Notes under the pieces: generated by a model
Seen by the model: the letters and a program-made list of their open reading frames with translations, nothing else
Databases searched by the model: none
What the model was told of the DNA's origin: nothing
Assembly (NCBI GenBank): GCA_027475525.1
Contig: JAMWFC010000107.1
Location: 452,992-516,991 of the forward strand
Direction: 5' to 3'
From: Macrolepiota albuminosa
Taxonomy: Eukaryota > Basidiomycota > Agaricomycetes > Agaricales > Agaricaceae
Length of the DNA stretch: 64,000 nt
Program-made: the position numbers and the translations under genes
Shown: positions 22,647 through 33,239 of the stretch, piece by piece
Layout of the letters: the number at the start of each line of letters is the position of its first letter
Position numbering within the stretch: the stretch's first letter is position 1

Positions 22647-23457
22647 TGATACGATGCTGTACCAGCAGTCAGGGACACAACATGCACCAGAAGTCAAAAT
22701 AAACATTTAATAATAAGTAATAGTCCAACCACTATAATGGGGAGGGGAAGCATGGGAGCTGGCACAAGTGATGAAATGGGATCAAATTGTGGTGATCTGG
22801 ATCAAAGATCAGATCTGACAATGATAGGACTGAAAGGGGAAAGAAAAGAAGCATGGAGGGATGTCAGAAGAAGCATAGAATGCAGGGAAGCACTAAAAGG
22901 GGAAAGAAGGATCTATGAATGGGATCGTGCTAAATGGAGCTCAAGCAAATGGGGAAGTGGCAATCAGAGACATCCAGAGGAATGATGGAACAAGAAGTTG
23001 AATGGTGGAACTGGTGGCACCGAAACATGCCTCCCAAAAGGGAAATTGGACTATCAAATATGTTCTGGAGGCTGGGGAGTTGACAACAAAGAGTCAGGTG
23101 TAGATAGTGGTTTGTGCACCAGGAAAACAGTATAAATAGTCCAAGTTTAGTAGAGAATAGACAGGCATTTGATAGGCAAAGGCTCAGTGGTTCCCAGGGA
23201 GTGAATCACCTAGGCTAGAGTTTATTGAACCTCTTCTTGGAAGTCTATTGGAAAACAAAGGCTCAGTAGTTCCCAGGGAGTGAACTGCTTAGGCTGGAGT
23301 TGACTGAGAACCTTCTACTGCCCACCAGAGTATTTGATATTCTGAGAAGCACCCAATACACCAAGTTTATCATCAAGCAACAGTGTGGATTAGAGGGAAC
23401 TTTCTGAGTTACCAATAAGCCCCAGAACTACAGTAATACTTGCCACCAAGTACTACA
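22647..23457 (+). mobile_element. Solo LTR of gypsy-A1 group
   Basis: 811 bp, TGATACGATGC...AAGTACTACA, no internal genes. Flanked by GGGG on both sides; the right arm of KDZ2 (about 32110) shows the unoccupied site as ATGGGGGTGGGGAG, so a 4-bp target duplication fits. It lacks about 120 bp present in the A1 3' LTR. Its inner sequence recurs inverted at 37278-37618. Confidence 0.9.
23131..23138 (+). promoter_or_regulatory. TATA box of A1-group LTR
   Basis: TATAAATA in LTR orientation, followed about 30 bp on by AGTAGAGAATAGACAGGCA, which could hold the start of R. Confidence 0.5.
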
Positions 23458-23543
23458 GGGGGTGGGGAGAAAGAAGGGGAAGGGGGAAGGGGAGGAGCAT
23501 GGTGTCTGCTAGTATGCCAGCGGACGTAGCAGATGTCGGTAAT

Positions 23544-24513
23544 GCAAAATGTAAGTTTTAATTTATATTAAGTTGCCCCAAATGGAATTGAGCAAGACTT
23601 AGAATTTAAATGTAAAACTCCAGTTCACTAGGTTCTGGGGGTTTTAGTTACACACACGCACATGTTGTAATAAAGCTATAATTTTTAATTGATTTTATTT
23701 GAATGAAACTTAAGTTATCACTCGAAATGGGCTCAAAAAGTATTATTACTATTGCCTGAAGTCAATCTAATCGCTCGTAGGCCTAAGACGTCCACTCCCT
23801 GGGGACTCCGAGCCATGGCAAGTTGATTGCTTGCCTGACTCCCCCAATTCCATCCTCCTTTTATACCTATTTCCTTCGAGCACGGACCAGTGTGTATCTG
23901 CGTGGTAGCGAGTTATTTATCGTGTTTTTGGGTTGCTTGGCGACCCAGCATGGCCTATTGCTGGCCTGGGCCCCCGTTACAGCGTTTGCCATTGCTTGTT
24001 AGCAAGGCTAAACATTTTCCCTCCCTTTTCATTGGCTAAACCTTGTCTCCTTTGCTGTATCCTTCTCTCTACTCCTTTTCTCCGTGGTCCTGGCTTTTTC
24101 GTCGTTGTTTCGTGGTTGGATGGGCATGCGATGGGGTTGGAATAGCATAGCAGTGGCACGCAGGTAGTTTTTAAGAAGAACAATGTGTGTACTCGAGTTT
24201 CAATCATGATCAGCTCATGATTGCTAGATGAGATCAATCTCGGTGATTTAGCCGAGATCACCATCAAATCCTGCCGCTGCCTTAGTTTGTCGTCAGCTTC
24301 ATCATTTTAGGTGCTGGCTGGGTGGTCTAACGGTGCGCTGGTTGATATCCTGAGGTGCGTCTCGGTCTACAGTTTTTGACTATTTCACAAGAGCTTACAG
24401 TTTTCAGCTTAATCTTGTGTAGACTTGGGACAATTAAATAACAAATAAACATTTTGTGTATTTGTCGTCCCTTTCCTCTGTCTCTGTCTCTGATTTGAGA
24501 CAGACCACATATC
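23544..24513 (-). mobile_element. Solo LTR of gypsy-A2 group
   Basis: 970 bp, inverted relative to gypsy-A2. Outer bases TAATGC (from TGATGC) and ATATCA; flanked by TCGG on both sides (23540-23543, 24514-24517). The other arm of KDZ2 has the unoccupied site with one copy only. This copy gives the full-length A2 LTR against which the split 5' LTR (11931-12708 plus 42424-42604) was measured. Confidence 0.88.
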
Positions 24514-24734
24514 ATCGGATGTCAGGTCAGGGGGGAGGAGGAAAGCAGGGTGCATGTGGTGGACAGGGGTGGTGTGTGAGGTAGTGTGGGGAGTAGAGAA
24601 GATGGCACTGGGAAGAAAGAGGGGGAAGGGTGGAAGAGGGTGCATGGGTGTCCACTGTCTGCTGGCATGCCAGTGGACAGTAGCGGATGATAGCTGATGT
24701 TGGCATGTGAGCCAGCTGATGTCAGCGGTACAAC

Positions 24735-24835
24735 CAGTCCCAGTGGTTTAGTGGAATATTTGTTTATTGGTATTCAATATTGTGTACAGCAGTGGGTTCT
24801 ACTCCTCCTACTCCACCTTAATGGAAATAATGGTG
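24735..24835 (+). repeat. tRNA-like SINE head in KDZ2 left arm (inner)
   Basis: CAGTGGTTTAGTGGAATATT (A box) and GTGGGTTCTACTCC (B-box-like). Mirror copy at 31745-31855, so it was part of the inverted repeat before the two arms diverged. Confidence 0.6.
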
Positions 24836-25199
24836 TGTTTTTATATGGGTGCATTTTTGCTCTACATGTACATTGTACTGACTTGTAGTAAGCATCTGTG
24901 GTAGTTGATCTGACCAAAATTCTAGAAATTACTGAAGCGGGATAGGATGGAGGAGTTGATGCATGAGATTATTCCAGTACACATGACAAGTGACGATACA
25001 CCAGGGCTGGCTACCTTTTTTACAAAGACCAGCACAAAGGTAGCCAGCCACAGTGTATTATCAACTGGTCATGAGCACTGGAATGAACACATGCGCAAAC
25101 TCGTCCATCTTATGCCACTGCAGAAATCTCTGGAGTTTTCAACGGATCAATTCATGACACTAGCGGATGTCAGTGGCCTGCTGCTATTATATAATGTGA

Positions 25200-25300
25200 A
25201 CTAGCAGGAGTCGAACCCACCTCTTGTGCACAATATGAAATATCAATTTATGAATATTCCATTGTACCACAGACGCTTACTACAAGTCAGGACAGTGTTC
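25200..25300 (-). repeat. tRNA-derived SINE head
   Basis: Minus strand: GTAAGCGTCTGTGGTACAATGG (A box) and GTGGGTTCGACTCC (B box). Near copies at 31435-31520 and 6285-6380. Confidence 0.65.
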
Positions 25301-25320
25301 ATGTAGTGCACAAACAGACC

Positions 25321-25474
25321 CATACAGAATTTGAACGGATAGAGATTTTACTGCAACTGGTGCATCTGTATTGAATTGACAATATTAGACTGATATTCAT
25401 ACAGAATTTGAACGGATAGAGATTTTACTGCAACTGGTGCATCTGTATTGAATTGACAATATTAGACTGATATT
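25321..25474. repeat. 77-bp tandem duplication #7
   Basis: Copies 25321-25397 and 25398-25474 are identical. Confidence 0.95.
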
Positions 25475-25501
25475 GATTTACACCATAGCATTATACACAA
25501 A

Positions 25502-25582
25502 GCGTCTGTGGTGTAGTGGAATATTTCCAATTGGTATTCCTTGTATCTTGCAATAGGTGGATTTGACTCCCTCTAGTGCATT
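25502..25582 (+). repeat. tRNA-derived SINE head
   Basis: GCGTCTGTGGTGTAGTGGAA (A box) and GTGGATTTGACTCCC (decayed B box). Repeated as part of duplication #8. Confidence 0.65.
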
Positions 25583-25658
25583 CTGTGGTGTAGTGGAATA
25601 TTTCCAATTGGTATTCCTTGTATCTTGCAATAGGTGGATTTGACTCCCTCTAGTGCAT
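25505..25658. repeat. 77-bp tandem duplication #8
   Basis: Copies 25505-25581 and 25582-25658 are identical and make one SINE head look like two. Confidence 0.95.
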
Positions 25659-25717
25659 TGAGATCAAACTCAAAAATTTTTGACCACACACAGAATATTA
25701 GACTGATCTTTAAGTAA

Positions 25718-25796
25718 GCATTGGTGGTCTAGTGGAATATTATCCATTGGTCTTTATTATGTCTTGCAGTAGGCAGGTTCGATTCCTACTAGTGCA
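25718..25796 (+). repeat. tRNA-derived SINE head, best preserved boxes
   Basis: A box TGGTCTAGTGG and perfect B box GGTTCGATTCC (25776-25786), ending CTAGTGCA. The 5' part resembles fungal tRNA-Gly-type genes, but no complete cloverleaf is seen, so it is not a working tRNA gene. Confidence 0.65.
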
Positions 25797-25811
25797 TTTA
25801 TGTCAAACTGT

Positions 25812-25965
25812 TTAGAATTTTTGACCTGCTTAGCTAATTGTTATTTACTACACAGTATGATAAACAAAGTAAGGTCCTAATTTAAACATTAGAATTTTTG
25901 ACCTGCTTAGCTAATTGTTATTTACTACACAGTATGATAAACAAAGTAAGGTCTTAATTTAAACA
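25812..25965. repeat. 77-bp tandem duplication #9
   Basis: Copies 25812-25888 and 25889-25965, one C/T mismatch. A diverged third copy of the inner sequence occurs near 26105-26165, as part of SINE tails. Confidence 0.95.
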
Positions 25966-26007
25966 GGGTGACATGATATCTATTTAGACTATAGCAGTAT
26001 ACAGTAA

Positions 26008-26087
26008 GCATCGATGATCTAGTGGAATATTATCCATTGGTGTTCATTGTGTGTTGCAGTAGGTGGGTTTGACTCCTGCTTAGTGCA
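26008..26087 (+). repeat. tRNA-derived SINE head
   Basis: TGATCTAGTGGAATATTATCC and GTGGGTTTGACTCC; same tail (GACCTGCTTAGCTAATTG) as the copy at 25718. Confidence 0.65.
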
Positions 26088-26218
26088 ATAAACATTAAGA
26101 CATTTGCAATTTTTGACCTGCTTAGCTAATTGTTATTTACTAAACTGTAAGATAAACAAAGTAAGGTTTTGTCAAGCAATAAATCAAACTTCTTTTGTAA
26201 TTTAAACAGGGTCCATGA

Positions 26219-26426
26219 CAGTGGTTAGACTATTGTTGAGCTGATAGTTTGAACTGGTCCCTGCCTGTTGTTCTGTACTTTTCTGTGTATTTGTTGGGAT
26301 GTTTTCGGAGATGGTTATTTGTTGAGACTGCTACCAGGAGGCTTACAGTTTTCAGCCCATGATTAAATGTTTATTTTAACTTCTGGTGCATGGTGTGTCC
26401 CTGACTGCTGGTACAGCGTCGTATCA
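26219..26426 (-). mobile_element. A1-group LTR fragment
   Basis: Plus reading AGTGGTTAGACTATTGTTGAG...GCGTCGTATCA, the inverse of the first quarter of the A1 LTR, as at 16500-16710. Truncated at its inner side. Confidence 0.8.
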
Positions 26427-26940
26427 GCAGATCTGCCATATTCGGGGTATGGTTGATACTTTGCAGAGTTGACTTCACATCTCCACCTGTCCCTCCAGTC
26501 CGTCAGCTCAGGATGATGTGGCAGTGCATCCAACAGGGCACAGTGGACTTGGACCCATCGTTGAAGAGGAAGAAACCACTCCTGACCCCACTGCTGACCA
26601 ATTCCCTGCCACTGCTGATGTATTCATTCCCACTGATGACACCTCTGCCCTTGCCACTGACCAATCCCATCATGCCGCTGACTTATCTGCTCTCACTATC
26701 ACTCCATTCCCACTTCAACAAACATCCTCAGGGATGTCTCCCACACAAACATCTCCATCATCCCCTTAACCATCTTCCGTCCCTCCGCCAGTCCCTGCCG
26801 AGGACCCTCTCCCTGGCCCAAGGGGATGGGCTCGCAGCAACTCCCAAAGTAGTTGGCCACCAATGCAATGGACCTCATCATCTAGTTGGCTTACTGAGAG
26901 ACGGAAGGCAACAGAAGACAAGTGAAGATGGATAGTTTAA
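26427..26940 (+). other. Pro/Ser/Thr-rich frames, uncertain
   Basis: Two overlapping plus frames (26453-26935, 26518-26769). The second gives a Thr/Pro/Asp-rich, disordered product (EEEETTPDPTADQFPATADV). It could be a C-terminal tail of a KDZ2 gene; no domain is seen. Confidence 0.25.
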
Positions 26941-27170
26941 GATAGACGGCTTATTATTGCATTGCTTTTTTTTGCTATGACAGACATTGCTACATTTTTG
27001 TAATACTATAGTTTACAAAAATGTAATGTAACATTTCCCCCTTTCCCACATCAATGACAGCGGACTGGTCGAATGACCTTAGTGTGGCTGCTACTCCTTT
27101 TTGCTGGTGTAGACATATCAATGTATTGAGCTGCATCTTCCTGTAGCATTTGTGCTTGAGACTTGTGGGG

Positions 27171-29411
27171 TCACTTGGAATTTGTTGACAATTGGTTAGG
27201 CAATGCCTTGCGCTTCTTTTGGTTTTGTAATGCTGGCCTTCCCTCACCTTCAAATTGGTCATTGTCCTCATCTTGAAGAATGTTGAGCACCCTTCTTGAC
27301 ACTCTATATCTAGGGGAACCATCACTAGGGCCATTAATTGGAGGGTCTGGATGGCTCCATCCTCTTTGTTGTAAGAGGTGGATGGTAGTGGCATCTACCA
27401 CTGCTGTATCATCACCATATTCGTCATAAACGGATTCGTCGAGAGCAGACTCATCATAAGCAGAAGCTGATACATTTGGTTGGGATTTGTTGTGAACCAT
27501 GGATCTGTTGTGGCGCTGAGGCTGGGGAGTGTGTGGTGAGCATAAGACAGGGGGTTCCTCCTGTAAGTCAGGCAGTGGTGTGTGTGGTATGCTAGGTGAC
27601 AGGGGAAGTGTAGGCCCCAGTTGCCACTTCAAGTTGGCTGCAGATCTGCCATCAGCAGCTCCATCATTAGTGATGGTCCTACTGTTGCCATCGACTACCG
27701 CTGATAATGTTGGCCTCTGTTTCCAATTTTTCCCTCCATTTTTGTATGTAGCCTTACATGCTGCTGCTGCTGCTGCATTTTTTCATGATCAGCTCAGGTG
27801 CCATATTCGGCAACTACTGGCTGCTTATGACTGTTGAGATAAACCATCCAGCAAAAGATGTCATCAGATCCATACTGTCCTTGACAGTCTCTCCAGAAGT
27901 TCAGCAGATGCAATAGCTCAGGCCAACTAAGATTATGGGGATCTTGGAATATCAGACCCTCTGGAAGATACCTTGAATGTATGAATTGCTGATCATTGGT
28001 CCTCACTGCCTTGTAAGGAGCAGATTTATACTGGTAACCAGACACAATTTCTGACAGAGTGATCAGATGATGAGCAAAGATGGAGAAAACTAGGATTCAC
28101 TGTAATGAGTATTTAAATAGTTCCAGACAAGCATTTCCAATTCTGCCTGAGTTTGAAATATATTTGGTTCTGGATCTGCTGGTAATATTGGGAATCCATT
28201 CCTATCCAGATTAAGAATGAGGTCATGGCATGTAAGGATAGGAGGAGTCAAATCATGGGGTGATTGCATGTTAGACAGCATGTCTCTACCAAGAAGAGCA
28301 GACATGTAATCCATCATCTTCTTATTGAGGTCACTAACAAGGTCAGGAAAGGAGTCTTGAAAGGTAGGTTGGTTAGCATGGGTCAAGTATGACATATTGT
28401 TATGACTATCATTGGTGTCAAAATTGTTTAAAGAATGATGGCACCACATACATTCTAATAGTCATGCCTTCATCTGCATACCAATCAACAACAGTCCAAC
28501 TCAACATGCCCATCTCTCTAAATCAAAGCACATCTGTATCGTCCACACACTTCAAACTGTGCTTTCAGGCCTTCCTGGAGAGACAACAATTAGAAAGTGG
28601 AATCAAGCAGATGGATGTACAACAAATAGAGGACAGATAGGGGATGGAAGGAGTACCAACTTGCACTGAATTTCTGGCAGATTTTCTTTTTCACTCCATT
28701 CTGCCACCATCTTCCATAAATAACTTTCCTCCTGCAGTGTGAGTTGATGCATAACATTTTTGACAGCCACATTATATTGTGCAAATGCATCCAATCCCGA
28801 GGCGTTGTGATCCTTACCCCTCAATAAGTTCTGGATCTCCTTGTTTATCTCCTTTGCCATTGTCTGCCGGACAACATCTCGCAGTGAAGTTTTCAGGAGC
28901 ACCTTTGGATCTTTATGCTGGTAATAAGGGCGCCAGCAATTCTTGATATACTGGACAACCTTCTATTCAAGCAAATGATGTCTAGTTCTTTGCAATTTGT
29001 TGCTGTACCTACTTTGATTCTCTCTGCCCACTCTTCCCCTGTCTTTGGCTCTGTCCCCTTAGTGGCCCAGTAGTTGAAGATATCCGTTAGGATTTTATCC
29101 TTCAAGATAGCAGTCCGAGCTTGAGGAGTAGTTGAGGAGTGGTAGAGTTCCTTGTATGGTTCAAAGATAGATCTTTCTTCCGCTGTAAATATCGGTTCCA
29201 CTCGTCTTTTCTTTGGTGAAAATATTGGTTCAGGTGGTTGCAGGAGGGCAGACATGTTTGTAGACAATATAATTTTCTGCAACCACACAGTTCTCAACTG
29301 AAGGATCACATGATAAAATATAGATTTTCCGTTCAGTGTCCGTTTGTCTTCGATGGATAGGGACTGCTGTCCGCTAGTATCTGGCCCATCCAAATTGGGG
29401 CATATTGCCAA
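27171..29411 (-). pseudogene. KDZ-associated companion gene in KDZ2
   Basis: Minus-strand multi-exon gene read from frames 29411-28893 (FTAEERSIFEPYKELYHSS, TARTAILKDKILTDIFNYW), 28902-28603 (SGLDAFAQYNVAVKNVMHQL), 28449-28090, 28045-27794 (DPHNLSWPELLHLLNFWRD) and 27632-27171 (acidic, Asp/Tyr-rich tail ending in basic KKRKALP). The order matches uncharacterised Agaricomycete proteins commonly found in repeat regions beside KDZ transposases. The protein is divergently oriented to the transposase, as in KDZ1. Introns are inferred from frame switches, not defined. Function unknown; the basic tail may be a nuclear signal. Confidence 0.5.
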
Positions 29412-29755
29412 TATTGATGAGCGGTCTCATTAGATATCCCGTACAATGGCTAGGTCCCGGCCATAGATATTTTGATCATGAACCTGAACTCTCTGAGAAA
29501 ATGCAAGCGACCAAAAACAACAGTCATCAGGCAAAGGGACCTTATTCCATTTGCTGAGGAAAGGACACGACTTACTCAGAACACACGAGGGTTGCCAGTC
29601 CTCATAACACAATGGCTACCACTGGGTCCTGTTCCCATTTGGACAATAATCCAATGGTAGATGATGTAGATGATACAATGCCCATATTCATAAGGCATGT
29701 AAAGGTGATTTGAATGTATGCTATTATTAAGAGTGAATTATTCAAGTTCATACAG
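29412..29755. other. Spacer between divergent KDZ2 genes
   Basis: Separates the companion gene and the transposase and probably contains both promoters and the transposase start, which I cannot place. Confidence 0.3.
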
Positions 29756-31320
29756 GCAGATTATCTTAACGACTTCATCAACCATGTTCCACAATTGCTC
29801 AATGGATTGCTTGGTCGTGAATCAATGGATGACGTTACTGATTGCCTTGCTTGTCCTGACCATTACCTTGCATGATGGCAATGCCATGATTGCGTTGGAT
29901 CAAGAATATTCTGTTGCAGATGTTTCCACTGCACGCATAACTCCAACCCGTTTCACCAACCTGAAGTATGGAATAGTAGGTATTTCCAACCAATGAATAT
30001 ATCAGATACTGGAGGGTATTTCTATATCCAACACAATTCATTGCATGCAAACTGTCATCAAGGGAAGGTCAGAGTCAGGGCTCTTGAGGACCACGAGCGG
30101 AAAAAGGACATTCAGGAGCAAGAGTTTCTACGACTCGAATATCAACTGGATGTTGAACTTCCATCAGCGGATAGCGATCCGGGACATCCGGCAGCGCATC
30201 CATCCATGACTTCAGATTTCCTGAGCAGACTTCAGGATGCCAGCCTTGATCAAATCATGGAAGAGGAAGAGCAACAGGAACCAGAGAATAATGTGCCAAT
30301 AGAAGATATTCCAGAAGATCGGCCAGCCATGAATGGGTTCTGTATAGACAGATATGATTGCTTTGGAAATCCAATACAATGGATTGTTCACACAACTGGA
30401 GTACACTACATCACTGTCATTTCATGTGAGTGTTCTGAGATGGATGTCTTGGTGGAGGATACCATCCGCTCGCAGCTGGTCCCCAGTACATTTGATCGGA
30501 CACAAACATATTTTACAATGGCTGTGCTGGACGACTTCCGTCTGACAAATCTAGAGTGCAAAGCATCCGCCTACCAGTACTGGCAGAAAATTGCAAGAAT
30601 AACTTCTCCGATTGCATCTTCTGGTGAGGTGGATAACCTTTACCGCGAGCTATGATGAATTTCTCGTTCATGGTGGTGGCTGAAGAAGTTGAAGTGGGCA
30701 GGCTTCAGCCATGATGAATTGAGGCATCCCATGGTGCCGGACCATGGTGAACTTGCAATATTCTGTCCAACTTGTCCCCAACCAGGAGTCAATCTTCCAT
30801 CTAACTGGAAAGAAGATCCCATCCAGTGGAAGTTCAATTGTTCTTTAATAATGGATGGCAACTTCAAGGCAGATCATGTCCAACATTCTAATCCTGCTCA
30901 TGATGTATGGCATTCAGAAGGCAGTGGTATGATGGCCAGGAGGGATGAGCTCACCCACTATCTCAAGCACATAAAGGAACAGCCAACGGTGAGTGACATT
31001 CTTTAACTTTACCTGTCCACTGTCCACTCATCAATTCAATCCTGTCTGTCAGCCATCTGCTGGACCTTCATCTGTCCAGGGAGCTGCTTGTGAAAACACA
31101 TTCAAAGCTATTGAAAAGGCCCTGATGATGAACAAGTCATGCGACATTACTGGTATTGTTGCAACAGCATGTACATGGCATGGCTGCTTTGCTCCTAATA
31201 GTGTAACAAACTTGACCTGTGATGAAGGCCAGGTTTACACAGACTTTTCCATCATACAGGCAGTTAAGACCACCAACATGGATGGGATTCAGCATCTTCT
31301 ACTGGTATATGACATAGCAA
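29756..31320 (+). pseudogene. KDZ transposase, N-terminal half (KDZ2)
   Basis: CxC2-type cysteine cluster at 29759-30050 (CLACPDH, WQCHDC, FCCRCFHCTHNSNPFHQPEVW), then an acidic linker, then the family signature from 30370: GVHYITVISCECSEMDVLVE, PSTFDRTQTYFTMAVLDDF, CKASAYQYWQKIARIT. The KDZ catalytic region begins at 30689 with AIFCPTCPQPGVNLPSNWKE and LIMDGNFKADH, and continues after a 64-nt GT-AG intron (30989-31052) with ACTWHGCFAPNSV and LLLVYDIA. One in-frame TGA (29873-29875) and a frame break at about 30655 disable it. The gene is cut off at about 31320 by SINE sequence; the C-terminal half is missing. The cysteine clusters probably bind zinc and the DNA ends. Confidence 0.85.
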
Positions 31321-31649
31321 TCAATGTATCAATATTCCATTGGACCACAAGTTCTTACCAAAAATCAGTACAGTATTCATGTAGTGCAAAAATCAGTAAA
31401 TAACAATTAGTAAAGCAAAGTCGAGTCATGTCTAATGTGCACTAGCAGGATTCGAACCCACCTCTTGTGCACAATATGAAATATCAATGTATCAATACTC
31501 TATTGGACCACAGGTCCTTACCAAAAATCAGTACAGTTTACATGTAGTGCAAAAATGCAGCAGTATAAAAAGACACCATTATACGTCATTATGGTGGACT
31601 AGGGGAGTCTGGACTAGGGGAGTCAAACCTGCCACTCCACACAATACTG
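31321..31649. other. SINE sequences ending the KDZ2 transposase
   Basis: Two near copies of TATCAATGTATCAATA...CCAAAAATCAGTACAG (31325-31400 and 31478-31550) and a short repeat GGACTAGGGGAGTC twice at about 31594-31624. No gene. Confidence 0.5.
31435..31520 (-). repeat. tRNA-derived SINE head
   Basis: Minus strand: TGTGGTCCAATAGAGTA (A-box region) and GTGGGTTCGAATCC (B box). Confidence 0.65.
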
Positions 31650-31744
31650 AAAATTGAGTGGGTCGAATCAACTACCACAGGCGCTTACTACAGGTCAGTA
31701 CGATGTACATGTAGAGCAAAAATGCACCTGTATAAAAACACACC

Positions 31745-31855
31745 ATTAGACCCCGTTAAGGTGGAGTAGAGGGAGTAGAACCCACTGCTGTACACAATAT
31801 TGAATATCAATAAACAAATATTCCACTGAACCACTGGGACTGGTTGCACTACTGA
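31745..31855 (-). repeat. tRNA-like SINE head in KDZ2 right arm (inner)
   Basis: Mirror copy of 24735-24835: CAGTGGTTCAGTGGAATATT on the minus strand and GTGGGTTCTACTCC. Confidence 0.6.
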
Positions 31856-32524
31856 CGTCAGCTGGCTCACATGCCAATGTCAGCTACTGTCTGCTGGCAT
31901 GCCAGTGGACAGCGGACACTCACGCACCCTCTTCTGCCCTTCCCCCTCTTTCTCCCCAGTGCCATCCTCTCCACTTCCCACACTACCTCACATGCCACCC
32001 CCATCCACCACATGCACTCTGCTTCCCTCCTCCCCCCTGACCTGACATCTGATGTCTGCTACGTCTGCTGGCGTACCAGTGGACACCCACACTCCTCCCC
32101 ACCCCCATCCCTCTTCTGCCACCCTCTATGCTCTCTGAGATGCCACCCCATGCAGCGGATGCCCACGCACCCCATTTCCTTCTCTTCCACCCTGATGCTG
32201 GACGATGCCAGATGATGTCAGATGATGCCAGGGGTTGCCAATGGATACCAGCGGATATTGGGCAGATGCCGATGGATGTACAATGGATGCCAACAGATGC
32301 TGATGAATGCCAGCAGGTCACGACAGCTGCCAACGAACTTCGACAGATGCCAGCTCATGGCCAGCTGATGGCTGCTGATGCCAACGCCCCTTTCAAGCCA
32401 CAAAAACTTATTTAGGAGGTATGCCACCCCTCTTCCACCTCAAAAAATCCATAAGGGAACCTGCAGAAACGTAGGTGGGTGTCCATTCATTGTGTTATCT
32501 GACCTTTGAATCTATCTGTTAGTA

Positions 32525-32605
32525 ACGGACCTGTGGTGCAACGGTTAAATGTGCATTCCATTGCTGGAGGCTTTCCCAAGGCTGGGGATTCGATTCCCCC
32601 CCACA
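32525..32605 (+). repeat. tRNA-like SINE head in KDZ2 right arm
   Basis: TGTGGTGCAACGGTTAA (A box) and GGGGATTCGATTCCCC (B box); the best preserved of the pair with 22245-22330. Confidence 0.6.
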
Positions 32606-33239
32606 GGCATATGGCAGACAAGACGAAGTTACCTTTTTCCTTGATCCAACCAGACCCCATGGACCTGCATAGGCCTCTGTGGATGTCCGCTAGTGCCCTG
32701 CGCAAGCCTGCATGGGCCCGTGTAGGTTTGAGTCCATAGATGTACGTCTGTGTGGATGTCTGCTGGTGGCTTGCATAGGCCTGCGTAGGTCTGCAGGGCC
32801 CTTTTGTGGATGTATGCTGGCATCAGGGGTGGGAAAAGGAGGGAAGGGGAGGCATGCAGCCATGAGTTATTGCGGGGAGGAAGGGAGAGGGGAGGGAAGT
32901 GGGGAATCTTGAGGAGGGTTTATTCATGCCATGACATCCACCAATGGAGGAGGTTTTCACTCGTGGGCTGATGCCTGCCAGTGGCCGCTGATGCACATTG
33001 ACGTCCGCTAGTGTCTGCTGGCATCTGCCAGGCCTGCGTGCGCATGTGTGTGCCCACCTTTTATTGATCCACTGGACTATGTCATACAGCACATTGTGAC
33101 ACGTCTGTGGCTCTGTATTCTATGGCACTGTGGGGACTGCTCTGCTCCAGTGTAGTGGACTCTGCTGGACATGTATGGTATGACACAAAGCAAGCTCCCA
33201 TACAACATATGACACGTACCATTGTGATGTCTCTATGTG

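Larger units (their letters stand above)
21630..24925 (+). repeat. KDZ2 left terminal inverted repeat, interrupted
   Basis: About 1.5 kb once two solo LTRs (22647-23457, 23544-24513) are subtracted. Matches the inverse of 31650-33239 at roughly 85-90%, with frequent CpG-type differences. It includes a SINE head at each end of the arm (22245-22330, 24735-24835), both of which recur in the right arm. Confidence 0.9.
24926..26218. other. SINE-rich KDZ2 interior, no intact gene
   Basis: Holds a cluster of tRNA-derived heads and three 77-bp duplications. A plus-strand frame of 85 codons (24947-25204, MEELMHEIIPVHMTSDD...) ends inside a SINE and matches nothing I know. Confidence 0.5.
21630..33239 (+). 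mobile_element. KDZ2: 11.6-kb KDZ DNA transposon inside gypsy-A1 pol
   Basis: Long terminal inverted repeats: left from CAGGGTAGGGCATC at 21630, right ending with the inverse near CTCTATGTG at 33239. A 6-bp direct repeat AATAGG lies immediately outside (21624-21629, and 33241-33246 one base away), within a slightly decayed 7-8 bp duplication, and the A1 reading frame is interrupted exactly there. Contents: companion gene (27171-29411, minus), transposase gene (29756-31320, plus, truncated), several tRNA-derived SINE heads, two solo LTRs and an LTR fragment. The transposase lacks its C-terminal half, so the element is non-autonomous here. Confidence 0.85.
31650..33239 (-). repeat. KDZ2 right terminal inverted repeat, uninterrupted
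   Basis: About 1.59 kb, inverse of the left arm. Because it lacks the two solo LTRs found in the left arm, it records the ancestral arm and the unoccupied sites of both. Confidence 0.9.

Noticed and set aside
25718..25796. Functional tRNA-Gly-like gene
   Set aside because: A and B boxes are present but I can form no acceptor or anticodon stem; it belongs to a repeated SINE family.
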